This document shows positions 44,369 through 53,339 of a stretch of DNA of 64,000 bases, piece by piece. The position numbers were made by a program, and so were the translations under genes. Numbering within the stretch: position 1 is the first letter of the stretch; each line of letters starts with the position of its first letter. The DNA is from an uncultured Prolixibacteraceae bacterium (lineage in GTDB: Bacteria; Bacteroidota; Bacteroidia; Bacteroidales; Prolixibacteraceae): contig CAJXZG010000003.1 in NCBI GenBank assembly GCA_913063265.1, positions 56,295 to 120,294 of the forward strand. The letters run 5' to 3'. The notes below the pieces were generated by a model. That model was not told where the DNA came from, did no database searches, and saw only the letters and a list, made by a program, of their open reading frames with translations.

Positions 44369-45244
44369 TCAAACCAATCCTCCCATTCTCCTGTAGGTTG
44401 CAGGAGTGCTTCCCGTATACTTTTGAAAAACCCGATAAAAATAAGGCAGGTTATTAAAACCTGCTTTTTCACAAATTTCGGTGTGGGTAAGATTGGTCGT
44501 TAATAACAGGATTTGCGCCTTTTCAATTTTCTTCATATTGATATAATTTAAAGGCAACATTCCAGTGGTTTTTTTAAAAATCCTTGTAAAATGATCATAA
44601 GAATAGCAGGCTAATTCTGCAAGCGTTTCAATTTTTATGTTTGAATCAATGTGTGTGTTGATATGTTGAAAAACTTTTCGAAGGTTAGAAAACTGTTGAA
44701 TATCCTTTGCATTGGTTTTTGGGCCGGTAATAAATCTCGAAAGGATTTGTTTCAAAATTCCAATGGTTTCCAAATGTGCTTTGTTTTCCAACGAAGTTGA
44801 TAGCGAACTTTGCCATTGTTCTTTTTCATAGGTTTTAGGATCGCTGAATTTGAGTGCAGAATGCTTGTTGATTTCGCTTAATCGTTTAAAAAGTTCAATG
44901 TCGAAGCTTTGAGCCTGAACTTTATGTGTAAAGGAAAGAAAATCGTAAATGTTTAATCCCGTAGGAAACTGGTTTGTCAGGTGAATGTAATATTGCGAAA
45001 GCGAATCGACACAATGATAATTACACAAAACAAAACTCGGAATAATATACAACATTCCCGGTTTTAATTTATACATCACATTGTTGGGCATAATATAACC
45101 TTCTCCACTGGTAATCAAATAAATTCTGGTAAACGGACTTACAATATTCGAATAGGTCCATTCAGGGCCCAATTCGGCGGTTCCGGTATTTAAAAGTTTT
45201 AACTGAAGTTCATCGATAAGTATGGAGGGAATATTGTTTTCCAT
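44369..45244 (-). CDS. AraC-family regulator with cupin-like sensor domain
   Basis: A 291-residue soluble regulator. The N-terminal half (TRIYLITSGEGYIMPNNVMY, KLKPGMLYIIPSFVLCNYHC) is a cupin-like sugar sensor. The C-terminal half (about 190-288) has two helix-turn-helix units (IKIETLAELACYSYDHFTRI; HTEICEKAGFNNLPYFYRVF) and the end QKYTGSTPATYRRM. It is divergent from the first GH29 gene with a 126-base gap that holds a likely promoter. It is therefore the probable activator of the glycan-degradation locus, responding to a released sugar such as fucose or rhamnose. Confidence 0.9.
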   Translation of the reverse strand: MENNIPSILIDELQLKLLNTGTAELGPEWTYSNIVSPFTRIYLITSGEGYIMPNNVMYKLKPGMLYIIPSFVLCNYHCVDSLSQYYIHLTNQFPTGLNIYDFLSFTHKVQAQSFDIELFKRLSEINKHSALKFSDPKTYEKEQWQSSLSTSLENKAHLETIGILKQILSRFITGPKTNAKDIQQFSNLRKVFQHINTHIDSNIKIETLAELACYSYDHFTRIFKKTTGMLPLNYINMKKIEKAQILLLTTNLTHTEICEKAGFNNLPYFYRVFQKYTGSTPATYRRMGGLV

Positions 45245-45314
45245 TTTGGATTATGTTGTAAAACAAGGTAAAAATAGTCTAAATGTCGGAATAGTATACT
45301 TTTTATCCGTTTTA

Positions 45315-45350
45315 TTTGAATACAAAACCAAATGGAGTTTTTTATTTTTG
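45315..45350 (+). promoter_or_regulatory. Predicted promoter of the first GH29 gene
   Basis: TATTTTTG (45343-45350) matches the -7 consensus. TTTG at 45315-45318 lies 24 bases upstream, slightly long for a -33 element. The start codon at 45371 is 20 bases downstream. Confidence 0.45.
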
Positions 45351-45370
45351 AGCCAATAAAAGCTAAAACT

Positions 45371-46873
45371 ATGAACATCTCAACAAAACTGATTATCCCG
45401 ACCTTGCTAGTCGCTTTTTTTATGGCTTGTGCACCAAATCAAAAAGAGCAGCCTAAAACAGATATTTATAAAGCCGAATGGGAATCCTTACAGCAGCACA
45501 AAACCCCTGAATGGTTTCTCGATGCCAAATTCGGTATTTACTGTCATTGGGGGCCGTACTCAGTTCCAGCCCATAAAACAGAATGGTATTCGCATTATAT
45601 GTATGTAAAAGATCACCCAATTCAAAAACATCACACTGAAACTTACGGGCCATTAAATGAGTTTGGTTACAAGGATTTTATTCCCATGTTCACGGCCGAA
45701 AATTTTAATGCCGACGAATGGGCAGAATTGTTTAAAAAGGCAGGCGCACAATTTGCGGGTCCGGTTACCGAACATGCCGACGGTTTTGCCATGTGGGACA
45801 GCAAAATTACACAATGGAATGCCGCCGATATGGGACCAAAACGCGATGTTGTTGGTGAGTTGGCAAAAGCTATTCGTAAACAGGATATGAAATTTATAGC
45901 TACTTTTCATCACCAATGGAATTTTGGCTGGTACTCAACCTGGGATGAAACTACAGATGCATCAAATCCTGATTATGAACAATTGTACGGTCCAAAACTC
46001 CCCGGACCGGAGGCTTTTGAATTTCCTGAGCAGGACAGTTTAAAGTTTGTGCCCGACGAAAAGTTTGTCAATTTCTGGTACGATAAGATTATCGAAGTAA
46101 TGCATAATTATGAACCAGACTTAATTTATTTCGATAATAAACTGGTGATAATTCCAGAAGAAAAACGTAAAGAATTTTTGAGTTACTATTACAATTTCGC
46201 TCACAAAAAAGACCAGGAAGTAGTTTGTACCTATAAATTTGAAGAGTTTGCCAAAGGTTCTGCAGTGCTGGATTTGGAGCGTTCGCGTATGGCAGAGAAA
46301 AAGGAATTTCCATGGCTAACAGACGATTCAATCGACTGGGGATCGTGGTGTCATGTGTCCAATCCGGATTATAAATCAACCAACCGTTTAATTGATTTTT
46401 TGGTGGATGTGGTTAGTAAAAACGGTGGAGTTCTTTTAAACGTAACTCCAACTGCACAAGGCGAAATTCCTCAACCGGTGCAGGAGCGTTTGCTGGAAAT
46501 GGGGCAGTGGCTAAAAGTAAATGGCGAAGCTATTTATGGCACCCGTCCATGGAAAGTATATGGTGAAGGCCCGGCCGAAGTAATTGAAGGCCATTTAAGC
46601 GAAAGACAAAATGCCGATAATACTGAAGAAGATATTCGCTTTACACAAAAAGATGGCCATTTGTATGCTTTGCTACTCGATATTCCAACAAAAGACATAG
46701 AAATACGTAGTATCGGTTTAGCCGCAGGATTGTTAAATAAAAAAATCAAAAACATTGAAATCCTGGGAAGTACAGAAAAAGTGAATTGGGAAATGAAGGA
46801 TGATTTTTTAAAGATTGTTAAACCCAATCAGCCAACCAGTAATCATTGTGTGGTATTTAAAATTATAATTTAA
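45371..46873 (+). CDS. GH29 alpha-L-fucosidase-type enzyme, lipoprotein (1)
   Basis: 500 residues from ATG 45371, chosen because MNISTKLIIPTLLVAFFMAC is a clean lipoprotein signal (Cys20); an ATG 13 codons upstream gives a poor one. GH29 motifs: PEWFLDAKFGIYCHWGPYSV, AQFAGPVTEHADGFAMWDSK and YEPDLIYFDNKLVI, with nucleophile Asp255. The usual His-His pair before Asp-Gly-Phe is His135-Ala136 here. The C-terminal domain has GVLLNVTPTAQGEIP and a beta-sandwich. It would act in the periplasm or on the surface against alpha-L-fucose or a related L-sugar such as L-galactose. The altered active-site pair suggests a changed specificity, which is an inference. Confidence 0.88.
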   Translation: MNISTKLIIPTLLVAFFMACAPNQKEQPKTDIYKAEWESLQQHKTPEWFLDAKFGIYCHWGPYSVPAHKTEWYSHYMYVKDHPIQKHHTETYGPLNEFGYKDFIPMFTAENFNADEWAELFKKAGAQFAGPVTEHADGFAMWDSKITQWNAADMGPKRDVVGELAKAIRKQDMKFIATFHHQWNFGWYSTWDETTDASNPDYEQLYGPKLPGPEAFEFPEQDSLKFVPDEKFVNFWYDKIIEVMHNYEPDLIYFDNKLVIIPEEKRKEFLSYYYNFAHKKDQEVVCTYKFEEFAKGSAVLDLERSRMAEKKEFPWLTDDSIDWGSWCHVSNPDYKSTNRLIDFLVDVVSKNGGVLLNVTPTAQGEIPQPVQERLLEMGQWLKVNGEAIYGTRPWKVYGEGPAEVIEGHLSERQNADNTEEDIRFTQKDGHLYALLLDIPTKDIEIRSIGLAAGLLNKKIKNIEILGSTEKVNWEMKDDFLKIVKPNQPTSNHCVVFKIII

Positions 46874-46926
46874 TATCGTTTACCCCCGTTTCGGAAGTGT
46901 CACGGTCGAGCCGAGCCACTGTCCTC

Positions 46927-46956
46927 AACTGTCCCCCTGAATTCAGGGGGACAGTT
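46927..46956. repeat. Perfect 30-bp palindrome
   Basis: A perfect 15+15 inverted repeat, centre GAATTC, with a GTCCCCC arm on each side, lies in the gap between the first GH29 gene and the uroporphyrinogen-decarboxylase-like gene. It is GC-rich compared with its surroundings and could form a strong hairpin on either strand. Confidence 0.8.
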
Positions 46957-47033
46957 TGAGCCGGAAGACTACTTGATGGTCTGAGGCGAGAACAAGGGGT
47001 AGTTCAAATATTCTAACGATCTAAAAGTCTAAA

Positions 47034-48071
47034 ATGACACCAAAAGAAAGATTTTACGCAACAATTAATAATCAACCGGTAGACAGGCCAGCAACCTGGT
47101 TAGGATTGCCGGTGAATTCTGCAGTTCCGGAATTGATAAAACATTTTGGGATTAATTCGATCGCTGAATTAAAAACCAAACTAAGAGACGATGTTTGGCC
47201 GGTAATTGTACCTTATAATAACCAACCATTTAACGATATTGGGTGTGCACTGAATTTTGCAAAAACCGGGAAAGGAGGAGCTCAGGATGAAAGAACATTA
47301 ACAGCTCCGGGTTACTTTGAAAATATGACAGATCCGGCTGAAGTGGATAAATATCAATGGCCAAATCCAGGGGATTTTATGGATATACGGGAAGCAGCCA
47401 AAAGGGCAAAAGAAATCCCAGAACAGTATGTGCGCATGGGGATTATGTGGTCCGCTCATTTTCAGGATTCATGCTCAGCTTTTGGTATGGAGAACGCCTT
47501 GATTACGATGATGATGTATCCTGAAATGTATAAGGCTGTTATCAATCGAATAACTGATTTTTATCTTCAAACCAATAAGCTGTTTTACGAAGCAACTAAA
47601 GGATATTTGGATGCGGTATTAATCGGGAATGATTTTGGCAGTCAATCGGCATTAATGGTTGATCCGGATTTGTTGCGTGAACACGTTTTTGAAGGAACAA
47701 AAAAACTCATTGACCAGGCTAAAAGTTATGGTTTAACAGTAGTGCATCATTCATGTGGTTCAATATTTCCTATTATTGGAGATTTATTTGATTTGGGAGT
47801 AGATGTAATTCACCCTATTCAGGCACTGGCCGCCGATATGAATGTAGAAACGCTGCAACAAAATTTTAAAAACAAAGGAGCATTTTGTGGAGGCGTAGAT
47901 GCCCAGGAACTTTTGGTGAACGGAACTCCGGAGCAAATAGCCCAAAGGGTGAAGGAGATAAAAAAGATTTTTCCAACAGGTTTGGTAATTTCACCAAGCC
48001 ACGAGGCAATTCTACCCGATATTAATCCGGCAAATATAGAAGCAATGTTTAAAGCGATACACGAGAACTAG
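47034..48071 (+). CDS. Uroporphyrinogen decarboxylase (URO-D) superfamily protein
   Basis: A 345-residue cytosolic TIM-barrel protein of the URO-D/MtaA/CmuA superfamily: MTPKERFYATINNQPVDRPA, YDAV-like LDAVLIGNDFGSQSALMVDP, TVVHHSCGSIFPIIGDLFDL, GAFCGGVDAQELLVNG and VISPSHEAILPDINPANIE. The His and Cys in HHSCGS and FCGG may bind zinc as in the methyltransferase members. True heme synthesis is unlikely from the location. Such genes are frequent in sugar-degradation clusters of Bacteroidota, with unproved roles in sugar acid or methyl transfer chemistry. Confidence 0.85.
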   Translation: MTPKERFYATINNQPVDRPATWLGLPVNSAVPELIKHFGINSIAELKTKLRDDVWPVIVPYNNQPFNDIGCALNFAKTGKGGAQDERTLTAPGYFENMTDPAEVDKYQWPNPGDFMDIREAAKRAKEIPEQYVRMGIMWSAHFQDSCSAFGMENALITMMMYPEMYKAVINRITDFYLQTNKLFYEATKGYLDAVLIGNDFGSQSALMVDPDLLREHVFEGTKKLIDQAKSYGLTVVHHSCGSIFPIIGDLFDLGVDVIHPIQALAADMNVETLQQNFKNKGAFCGGVDAQELLVNGTPEQIAQRVKEIKKIFPTGLVISPSHEAILPDINPANIEAMFKAIHEN

Positions 48072-48075
48072 CAAA

Positions 48076-48190
48076 GCGCATGGGGCAAAGAGACAAGAGA
48101 ATAAATAACGTTAAAAGATTAAATTTAGCACTTTGCTCTATGCCCTATGCTCTTGACCAAATAAACAACAAACAACAAACAACCAAAAAC
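48076..48190. repeat. Low-complexity hairpin plus AAC-rich run
   Basis: The arms 48076-48092 (GCGCATGGGGCAAAGAG) and 48136-48152 (CTCTATGCCCTATGCTC) are complementary at 14 of 17 positions. They are followed by a run of AACAAAC units at 48162-48190. It lies between the URO-D-like gene and the RhaT-type gene. Confidence 0.55.
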
Positions 48191-48213
48191 TCATTAACTT
48201 ATAAACCATCAAA

Positions 48214-49281
48214 ATGATACAACCCAATCCAATTATAGGAACAGGATTACACGCTGTAGGTGGAATCTCCGCTGCGAGTTGTTACATGCCTTTCGAAAAA
48301 GTTAAAAACTGGTCTTGGGGAACTTTCTGGATCGTACAGGCACTTTTTGCCTGGCTGATTATGCCCTTTGTAATCGGATATTTTACTGTCCCCGATTTAT
48401 TTACTGTCCTGGCAGAATCACCGGCTCCTGCATTTTGGGCGGCTTTTATTTTAGGAGCAACCTACGGATTTGGGGGTTTGTCATTTGGGTATGCCATCCG
48501 GAATATCGGCTATTCTTTGACCTACACCCTTTCAATAGGTATTTCAGCGGTTTTAGGTACTGTAGTTCCTCTAATATTAAACGGGAAAATAATTGAGCAA
48601 TTCACCAAAACAGGCGGTGGAATTGTCCTGACAGGAATGTTGATTTCAATAGTTGGCGTGGCACTTTGTGGACGTGCCGGATTTCTTAAAGAAAAAAATA
48701 TTGCCCTTCAGGAAGGAAAATCAAAGTTGGGATTCAATATGAAAAAAGGACTTTTCCTGACAATAATTGCCGGTACTTTATCAGCTGTTTGGGGAATATC
48801 ATTGGAAGTTGGACAACCGATTTCTGATATTGCAGCAGATTACGGTGCTGGTCATTTTGAAGGAAATGCAAAACTGATTGTTTCCTCTTTAGGGTGTTTG
48901 GTAACCAATCTTACCTGGTTTATTGTAGCCACTATAAAAGATGGAACGATTAAAAGTCTGGTTCAGCGTAAAGAAATAGGCTCTAAAAAGTTTTTTGGCA
49001 ATTATGCATTATCGGCACTCGCAGGTTCGTTGTGGTACACACAATTCTTTTTTTACGGATTGGGACACGTAAAAATGGGAAGTTTTATGTTTGCCAGTTG
49101 GGTACTGCACATGTCAATGCTGATTTTCTTTAGTTATATTATTGGAGTGATAATGAAGGAGTGGCGAGGAGTGACAAGGAAAACCTATGTGACATTAATT
49201 ATTGCCTTACTGGTTTTGGTTGGTTCTTTCATACTAATGAGCTATGGAAGTTATATTGGCGAAATAGCCAGCGGACATTGA
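48214..49281 (+). CDS. rhaT: RhaT-family L-rhamnose/proton symporter
   Basis: A 355-residue inner-membrane protein with about ten helices. Recognisable RhaT features are GTGLHAVGGISAASCYMPFE near the N-terminus, ATYGFGGLSFGYAIRNIGYS, TLSIGISAVLGTVVPLIL and LSAVWGISLEVGQPISDIAA. It imports a 6-deoxyhexose with a proton. RhaT is named for L-rhamnose, but in a cluster with three GH29 enzymes the cargo may be L-fucose, L-galactose or L-rhamnose. It is transcribed in the same direction as the GH29 and URO-D genes. Confidence 0.88.
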   Translation: MIQPNPIIGTGLHAVGGISAASCYMPFEKVKNWSWGTFWIVQALFAWLIMPFVIGYFTVPDLFTVLAESPAPAFWAAFILGATYGFGGLSFGYAIRNIGYSLTYTLSIGISAVLGTVVPLILNGKIIEQFTKTGGGIVLTGMLISIVGVALCGRAGFLKEKNIALQEGKSKLGFNMKKGLFLTIIAGTLSAVWGISLEVGQPISDIAADYGAGHFEGNAKLIVSSLGCLVTNLTWFIVATIKDGTIKSLVQRKEIGSKKFFGNYALSALAGSLWYTQFFFYGLGHVKMGSFMFASWVLHMSMLIFFSYIIGVIMKEWRGVTRKTYVTLIIALLVLVGSFILMSYGSYIGEIASGH

Positions 49282-49287
49282 TACATA

Positions 49288-49376
49288 TCTGGGGTGTGGC
49301 GAGCCAAAAAGCTTCGGTAAGCGAGACCCATATTTATGTTGTTCAGCATATTTTTTGAAAAGCAAAGCTTTGCATT
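49288..49376. repeat. Intergenic repeat element, short version
   Basis: Shares TCGGTAAGCGAGACCCA-like sequence, a small ATGTT hairpin and GCAAAGCTTTGCATTTA (palindrome GCAAAGCTTTGC at 49362-49373) with a longer element at 53115-53265. It lies between the symporter gene and the Asp-box protein gene. Confidence 0.6.
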
Positions 49377-49403
49377 TATCAAATCAAGCGCAAGTGTATA
49401 ATT

Positions 49404-49411
49404 TACTTTTG
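49404..49411 (+). promoter_or_regulatory. Predicted -7 element before the CBM6/Asp-box protein gene
   Basis: TACTTTTG matches TAnnTTTG 71 bases before the ATG at 49483. No convincing -33 element is seen. Confidence 0.4.
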
Positions 49412-49482
49412 TTGAACTTTAAAAGTTTAACAATATTCGCCAAAAATGAATAAAAACAATTTTATATCTGAATAATTACAAA

Positions 49483-52400
49483 ATGAAGAAAACGGTAAAA
49501 CAATTATTCCTGTTTACAATCGCATTGGTTTGTAATATTGGGATATGGAATTATGCTTCAGCAAACGAAAAGAATGAATCGACACCATATGGTGGAAAGC
49601 CACGGCCGATTCCGGGAAGAATTGAAGCGGAGAATTTTGATGAGGGAGGAGAAGGAGTTGCTTATCATGATTTTGAGGCGGCAAATCTTGCTGGTCAATA
49701 TCGCCTTTCTGAAGGAGTTGAACCCATGAATATTTCAAGTGGTGGAGGCAAAAAAGTGGGGTATATCAGAAATGGTGAATGGTTAAATTATACGGTTGAT
49801 GTAAAAGCTTCTGAAAAATATATTCTGAAACTTCGGATGGGTACACCCTTTTCAAGCAGTAAAGTTTGGGTTGAAGTAAATGGTGAAGACAAAACCGGCA
49901 AACTGCAAATTCCAAATACAGGAAATTTTGAAAACTGGCAAACCATAGCAGTCGATATTGAACTTCAGGCGGGAGAACAAAAAATGCGTCTCAATTTCGA
50001 AACCAATGACAATTATGTTGGCGATATCGATTGGTTTGAAGTGGTGGATTCTACAACGGCTGCAAGAGATAAATTCTGGTCTGATTTGGAAACAAAAAGA
50101 GTGGAATCTGACAGCAGCATTGTCTGGACACAGGTTGCTCCCGGGAACTCCGGATTTGCTAATTTAATGCGCTACCATCCAACCATTCCGGGACGTGTTG
50201 TGCAGTGTCCCGATATGCTGAATCTTTATCAAAGTAACAACAATGGAACATCCTGGTATAATATTAAAGATCCGGATGGAAATGGGGAAATGACTCATGT
50301 TCGCGATTTGTATTATTCACAAAGTAATCCGGAACTGGGATTAGCCGTTGAAATGTCACAGGTATGGATTTCTCAGGATACAGGAAAGTTTTGGAGCATT
50401 GTACCTAATTGTCCATGGTATGTTCTGGATAGTGATGGAACCGACCGCGAAGGTTGGAAAAACAAAGTTGCTTCCTTGGCTATCGATCCAAATGACAAAA
50501 ATACATGGTTTGTTGGGGGAGGTTCAAATGCCCGGGGACAGGAATGGCTATCGTGTTATAAAGATGCCACAGCAGCCAATCCAAGAGGTTCATCGCATGT
50601 CAATCAGGGAAAACTATGGAGAACAAATGATTTTGGAACTACATGGAAACTGGTGAATTCAGGACTGGACAGTAAAGTTCAAATCGGAAGGATAATTGTC
50701 AATCCTAAAAATTCAAATCAGGTATTTGTTTCGTCACAATATGGCGTTTATCGTTCCGATGATGAAGGAACTACCTGGAATCAGATTACTGAAGGTAAGC
50801 TGGATAATAATATCATTATGGACATGGATTTCTACTTCAATTCAGAAGACAGTTCATTTGTTCTGTATGTAATCGATCAGGTGCAATATCATTCTAATGG
50901 TAATACAACTAGAAATTCAGGCGGTATATTTAAATCTGATGACGAAGGGGAAACCTGGACAAATATTACCGGTAACCTTTACATTGATATTAATCGTTTA
51001 ACCGGTGGCGTTTCAAACAGTTACTACAAGTACATCGCAATGTGGTTTGGAATTAACGAAAACCAGGCAAAAACAACTTACCCTGTTTTACCCCAAAATG
51101 CACTTCAGGTATTTAACATGATTAGCACAGACCCAAGCCGAAAAGGAGCTTTGTATATTGGATTTGCCGATCCACAGATTGCAAATTCTTTTACTCCGGG
51201 AAGAGTCTGGACAACTGCTAACGATGGTGAAGAGTGGATAAACACAGCGCGTTTATATGCTCCGGCATGGGAAAGAGATAAAGCTTACTGGCAGGAACGT
51301 GGAAATCCTTACAATAAAAATATGGTAGTAGGGCATCAATCTCCGGCACAACAATGGGGGACTGATTACCCCTTGCGCTCTGCACGTGGAATGGATGTTG
51401 GAGTTGATGGAAGTGTGATGATAATTGTTGATCATAGCACCATGTTAAGTACAGATTACGGCGAAACATGGAATCAGGTGGATGAAGATTATACACCTGA
51501 CGGAAACATTATGGGACGAGGAAATAGTAATCTTCCCGGTGAAACCTTGCTTCAGGATAAACGATTGGACAAGATTCTTTTAGGTTCAGGAGAGCACCAT
51601 CTTTGGATTCCAACCGATGATGGTAAAGATGGTAGACAAGCTTTAAAATATGTAAACAGCATTCAGGAAACGGTAAGTGCCATGGCCACCGATCCGTATG
51701 ATTCTGATATTGTTTATTCTACTTCTTTCCGTCAGCAATACAAAGAGAATGTTTTCAGAAGTACGGATGGCGGGTTAAACTGGAAATTATATGGTCGTGC
51801 AACACCAGTTTCCTCAAGCATTTGGGGAGAGGATATGCGCACACATGCTTTAACTGTGGATCCTATTGATGAAAACATCATTTATTTTGGGGTGACACAA
51901 TATACCAATAAAGACAAATTTGATGGTAAAAACGGTTTCTATTTTTCAAATAACAGGGGTAAATCGTTTAAAACAAGAAACAATGGTTTGCCTCATAATG
52001 CAAGAATCCAGGATATACTAATCGATCCAAGAGACAGTACCCGTGCCTCGATTTTTGCAGCAGCCGAAAAATGTACATTTAACCAGGATATACCTCAGGC
52101 TGACGGTGGTTTGTATCATACCACAAATCATGGTGAAAACTGGACAAAAATTAAAATGCCAGCTTCGGTTGAAGGAGCAACACATTTGGTATTGGATCAC
52201 ACCAATCGAATGTATGTTACAACCGGTTATCGTGGCGGAGGTTCAGGGGTTTGGTATACCGATGATTTTGGTGAAACATGGCATCAGACCTTTAAATATG
52301 CAGGAGCTGAATGTGTTGATGTATCGCCATTTGATCATAATTTATTGGTGGTTACAGTAGATTTTCTTGCAAAGAATCCGGGATTGTATTTTAGTAGAGA

Positions 52401-53049
52401 CAGAGGAGAAACATGGACAAAAAGTAACAAAGATATTGGAATTCCTCACCGTATCAGAGATGTTGAATTTGATGTTCATGATGCTTCCCAGCTATGGATG
52501 GCTACTGTTGGATGTGGTTTTTATAAAGGAGCGATAGAGAATGGAGAATCTGTTCAGGTGGTTGAAGTGAGTCCAAAATCAGTAGATTACGAAATGGGTG
52601 TGGACAGACAGCTTTCTGCGGAAATAATTAATCCGGAATTTGCAGGAGAAAATATTATCTGGAAATCGGTAAATAACGGAATTGCTACCATTGATGAAAA
52701 TGGAAGGTTTACACCACATAGCAGGGGAAAAGTGAAAATATGGGCAACCACTGAAGATGGCAGATACTCAGATTATTGTGTGTTGGTAGTTCACGATCCA
52801 ACTACTTCAAGCGAGGCAGTAAAAATAGATAGAGAGATTAAAGTTTATCCAAATCCGGCAAATCGACTTATACATATTGAAAATATTCATGTTAACGATA
52901 GACTTGTGATTCACAATATATCAGGTCAGAAACTTAAAGAACTTGTAGGAGAAACAACAATTGATATTTCAAATCTTGTACAGGGAATTTATGTGGTTAA
53001 GGTCTACAGCGGAAATAAAATTTCTACGACAAAGTTTGTAAAAAAATGA
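49483..53049 (+). CDS. Secreted CBM6 + Asp-box beta-propeller protein with T9SS tail
   Basis: A 1188-residue protein. Signal peptide about 1-27; CBM6 module about 40-190 (GRIEAENFDEGGEGVAYHDF, VGDIDWFEVVD). About twelve Asp-box (BNR) motifs lie from 250 to 975, for example TNDFGTTWKL, SDDEGTTWNQ, STDYGETWNQ and SRDRGETWTK. A Big_2-like Ig domain follows at about 1025-1105 (VSPKSVDYEMGVDRQLSAEI) and a type IX secretion tail from about 1118 (KVYPNPANRLIHIE). The number of Asp boxes suggests a double propeller like GH74 endo-glucanases or VPS10/sialidase-like proteins. Substrate unknown. It is exported to the surface or outside by T9SS. It is the longest gene of the locus. Confidence 0.85.
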   Translation: MKKTVKQLFLFTIALVCNIGIWNYASANEKNESTPYGGKPRPIPGRIEAENFDEGGEGVAYHDFEAANLAGQYRLSEGVEPMNISSGGGKKVGYIRNGEWLNYTVDVKASEKYILKLRMGTPFSSSKVWVEVNGEDKTGKLQIPNTGNFENWQTIAVDIELQAGEQKMRLNFETNDNYVGDIDWFEVVDSTTAARDKFWSDLETKRVESDSSIVWTQVAPGNSGFANLMRYHPTIPGRVVQCPDMLNLYQSNNNGTSWYNIKDPDGNGEMTHVRDLYYSQSNPELGLAVEMSQVWISQDTGKFWSIVPNCPWYVLDSDGTDREGWKNKVASLAIDPNDKNTWFVGGGSNARGQEWLSCYKDATAANPRGSSHVNQGKLWRTNDFGTTWKLVNSGLDSKVQIGRIIVNPKNSNQVFVSSQYGVYRSDDEGTTWNQITEGKLDNNIIMDMDFYFNSEDSSFVLYVIDQVQYHSNGNTTRNSGGIFKSDDEGETWTNITGNLYIDINRLTGGVSNSYYKYIAMWFGINENQAKTTYPVLPQNALQVFNMISTDPSRKGALYIGFADPQIANSFTPGRVWTTANDGEEWINTARLYAPAWERDKAYWQERGNPYNKNMVVGHQSPAQQWGTDYPLRSARGMDVGVDGSVMIIVDHSTMLSTDYGETWNQVDEDYTPDGNIMGRGNSNLPGETLLQDKRLDKILLGSGEHHLWIPTDDGKDGRQALKYVNSIQETVSAMATDPYDSDIVYSTSFRQQYKENVFRSTDGGLNWKLYGRATPVSSSIWGEDMRTHALTVDPIDENIIYFGVTQYTNKDKFDGKNGFYFSNNRGKSFKTRNNGLPHNARIQDILIDPRDSTRASIFAAAEKCTFNQDIPQADGGLYHTTNHGENWTKIKMPASVEGATHLVLDHTNRMYVTTGYRGGGSGVWYTDDFGETWHQTFKYAGAECVDVSPFDHNLLVVTVDFLAKNPGLYFSRDRGETWTKSNKDIGIPHRIRDVEFDVHDASQLWMATVGCGFYKGAIENGESVQVVEVSPKSVDYEMGVDRQLSAEIINPEFAGENIIWKSVNNGIATIDENGRFTPHSRGKVKIWATTEDGRYSDYCVLVVHDPTTSSEAVKIDREIKVYPNPANRLIHIENIHVNDRLVIHNISGQKLKELVGETTIDISNLVQGIYVVKVYSGNKISTTKFVKK

Positions 53050-53114
53050 TATCGTAACTAAGGTTATAGACAAAAGGATGTAATTTTTTTTTAGAGATGA
53101 CATCCTTATTGCAT

Positions 53115-53265
53115 CCCGGGTCTGGCGTCCCGAAAGCTTTCGGGATCAAACCGCCATTAATTAATCGCTAATCGGTACCGAAAGATTTCGGTCCGCGAGA
53201 CCCAAATCCATGTTTTACAACATGAATTCTCTTTGCAAAGCTTTGCGCAAAGCTTTGCATTTAAA
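53115..53265. repeat. Intergenic repeat element, long version, several palindromes
   Basis: Contains TCCCGAAAGCTTTCGGGA (53128-53145), ACCGAAAGATTTCGGT (53177-53192), CGCGAGACCCAAATCCATGT and two GCAAAGCTTTGC palindromes (53235-53246, 53247-53258). It shares blocks with the element at 49288-49376. It is located between the Asp-box gene and the second GH29 gene. Confidence 0.7.
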
Positions 53266-53339
53266 CCGATAAAATAAGGGCTTGCAGGCCATTTGAATTT
53301 GTGGCATATTTAAGCCAAAATAGAAAATAAAAAGGCAAA

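Noticed and set aside
47034..48071. Heme biosynthesis gene hemE
   Set aside because: The superfamily match is clear, but the genomic context is sugar metabolism and the sequence has methyltransferase-like His/Cys motifs. It is not a housekeeping hemE.
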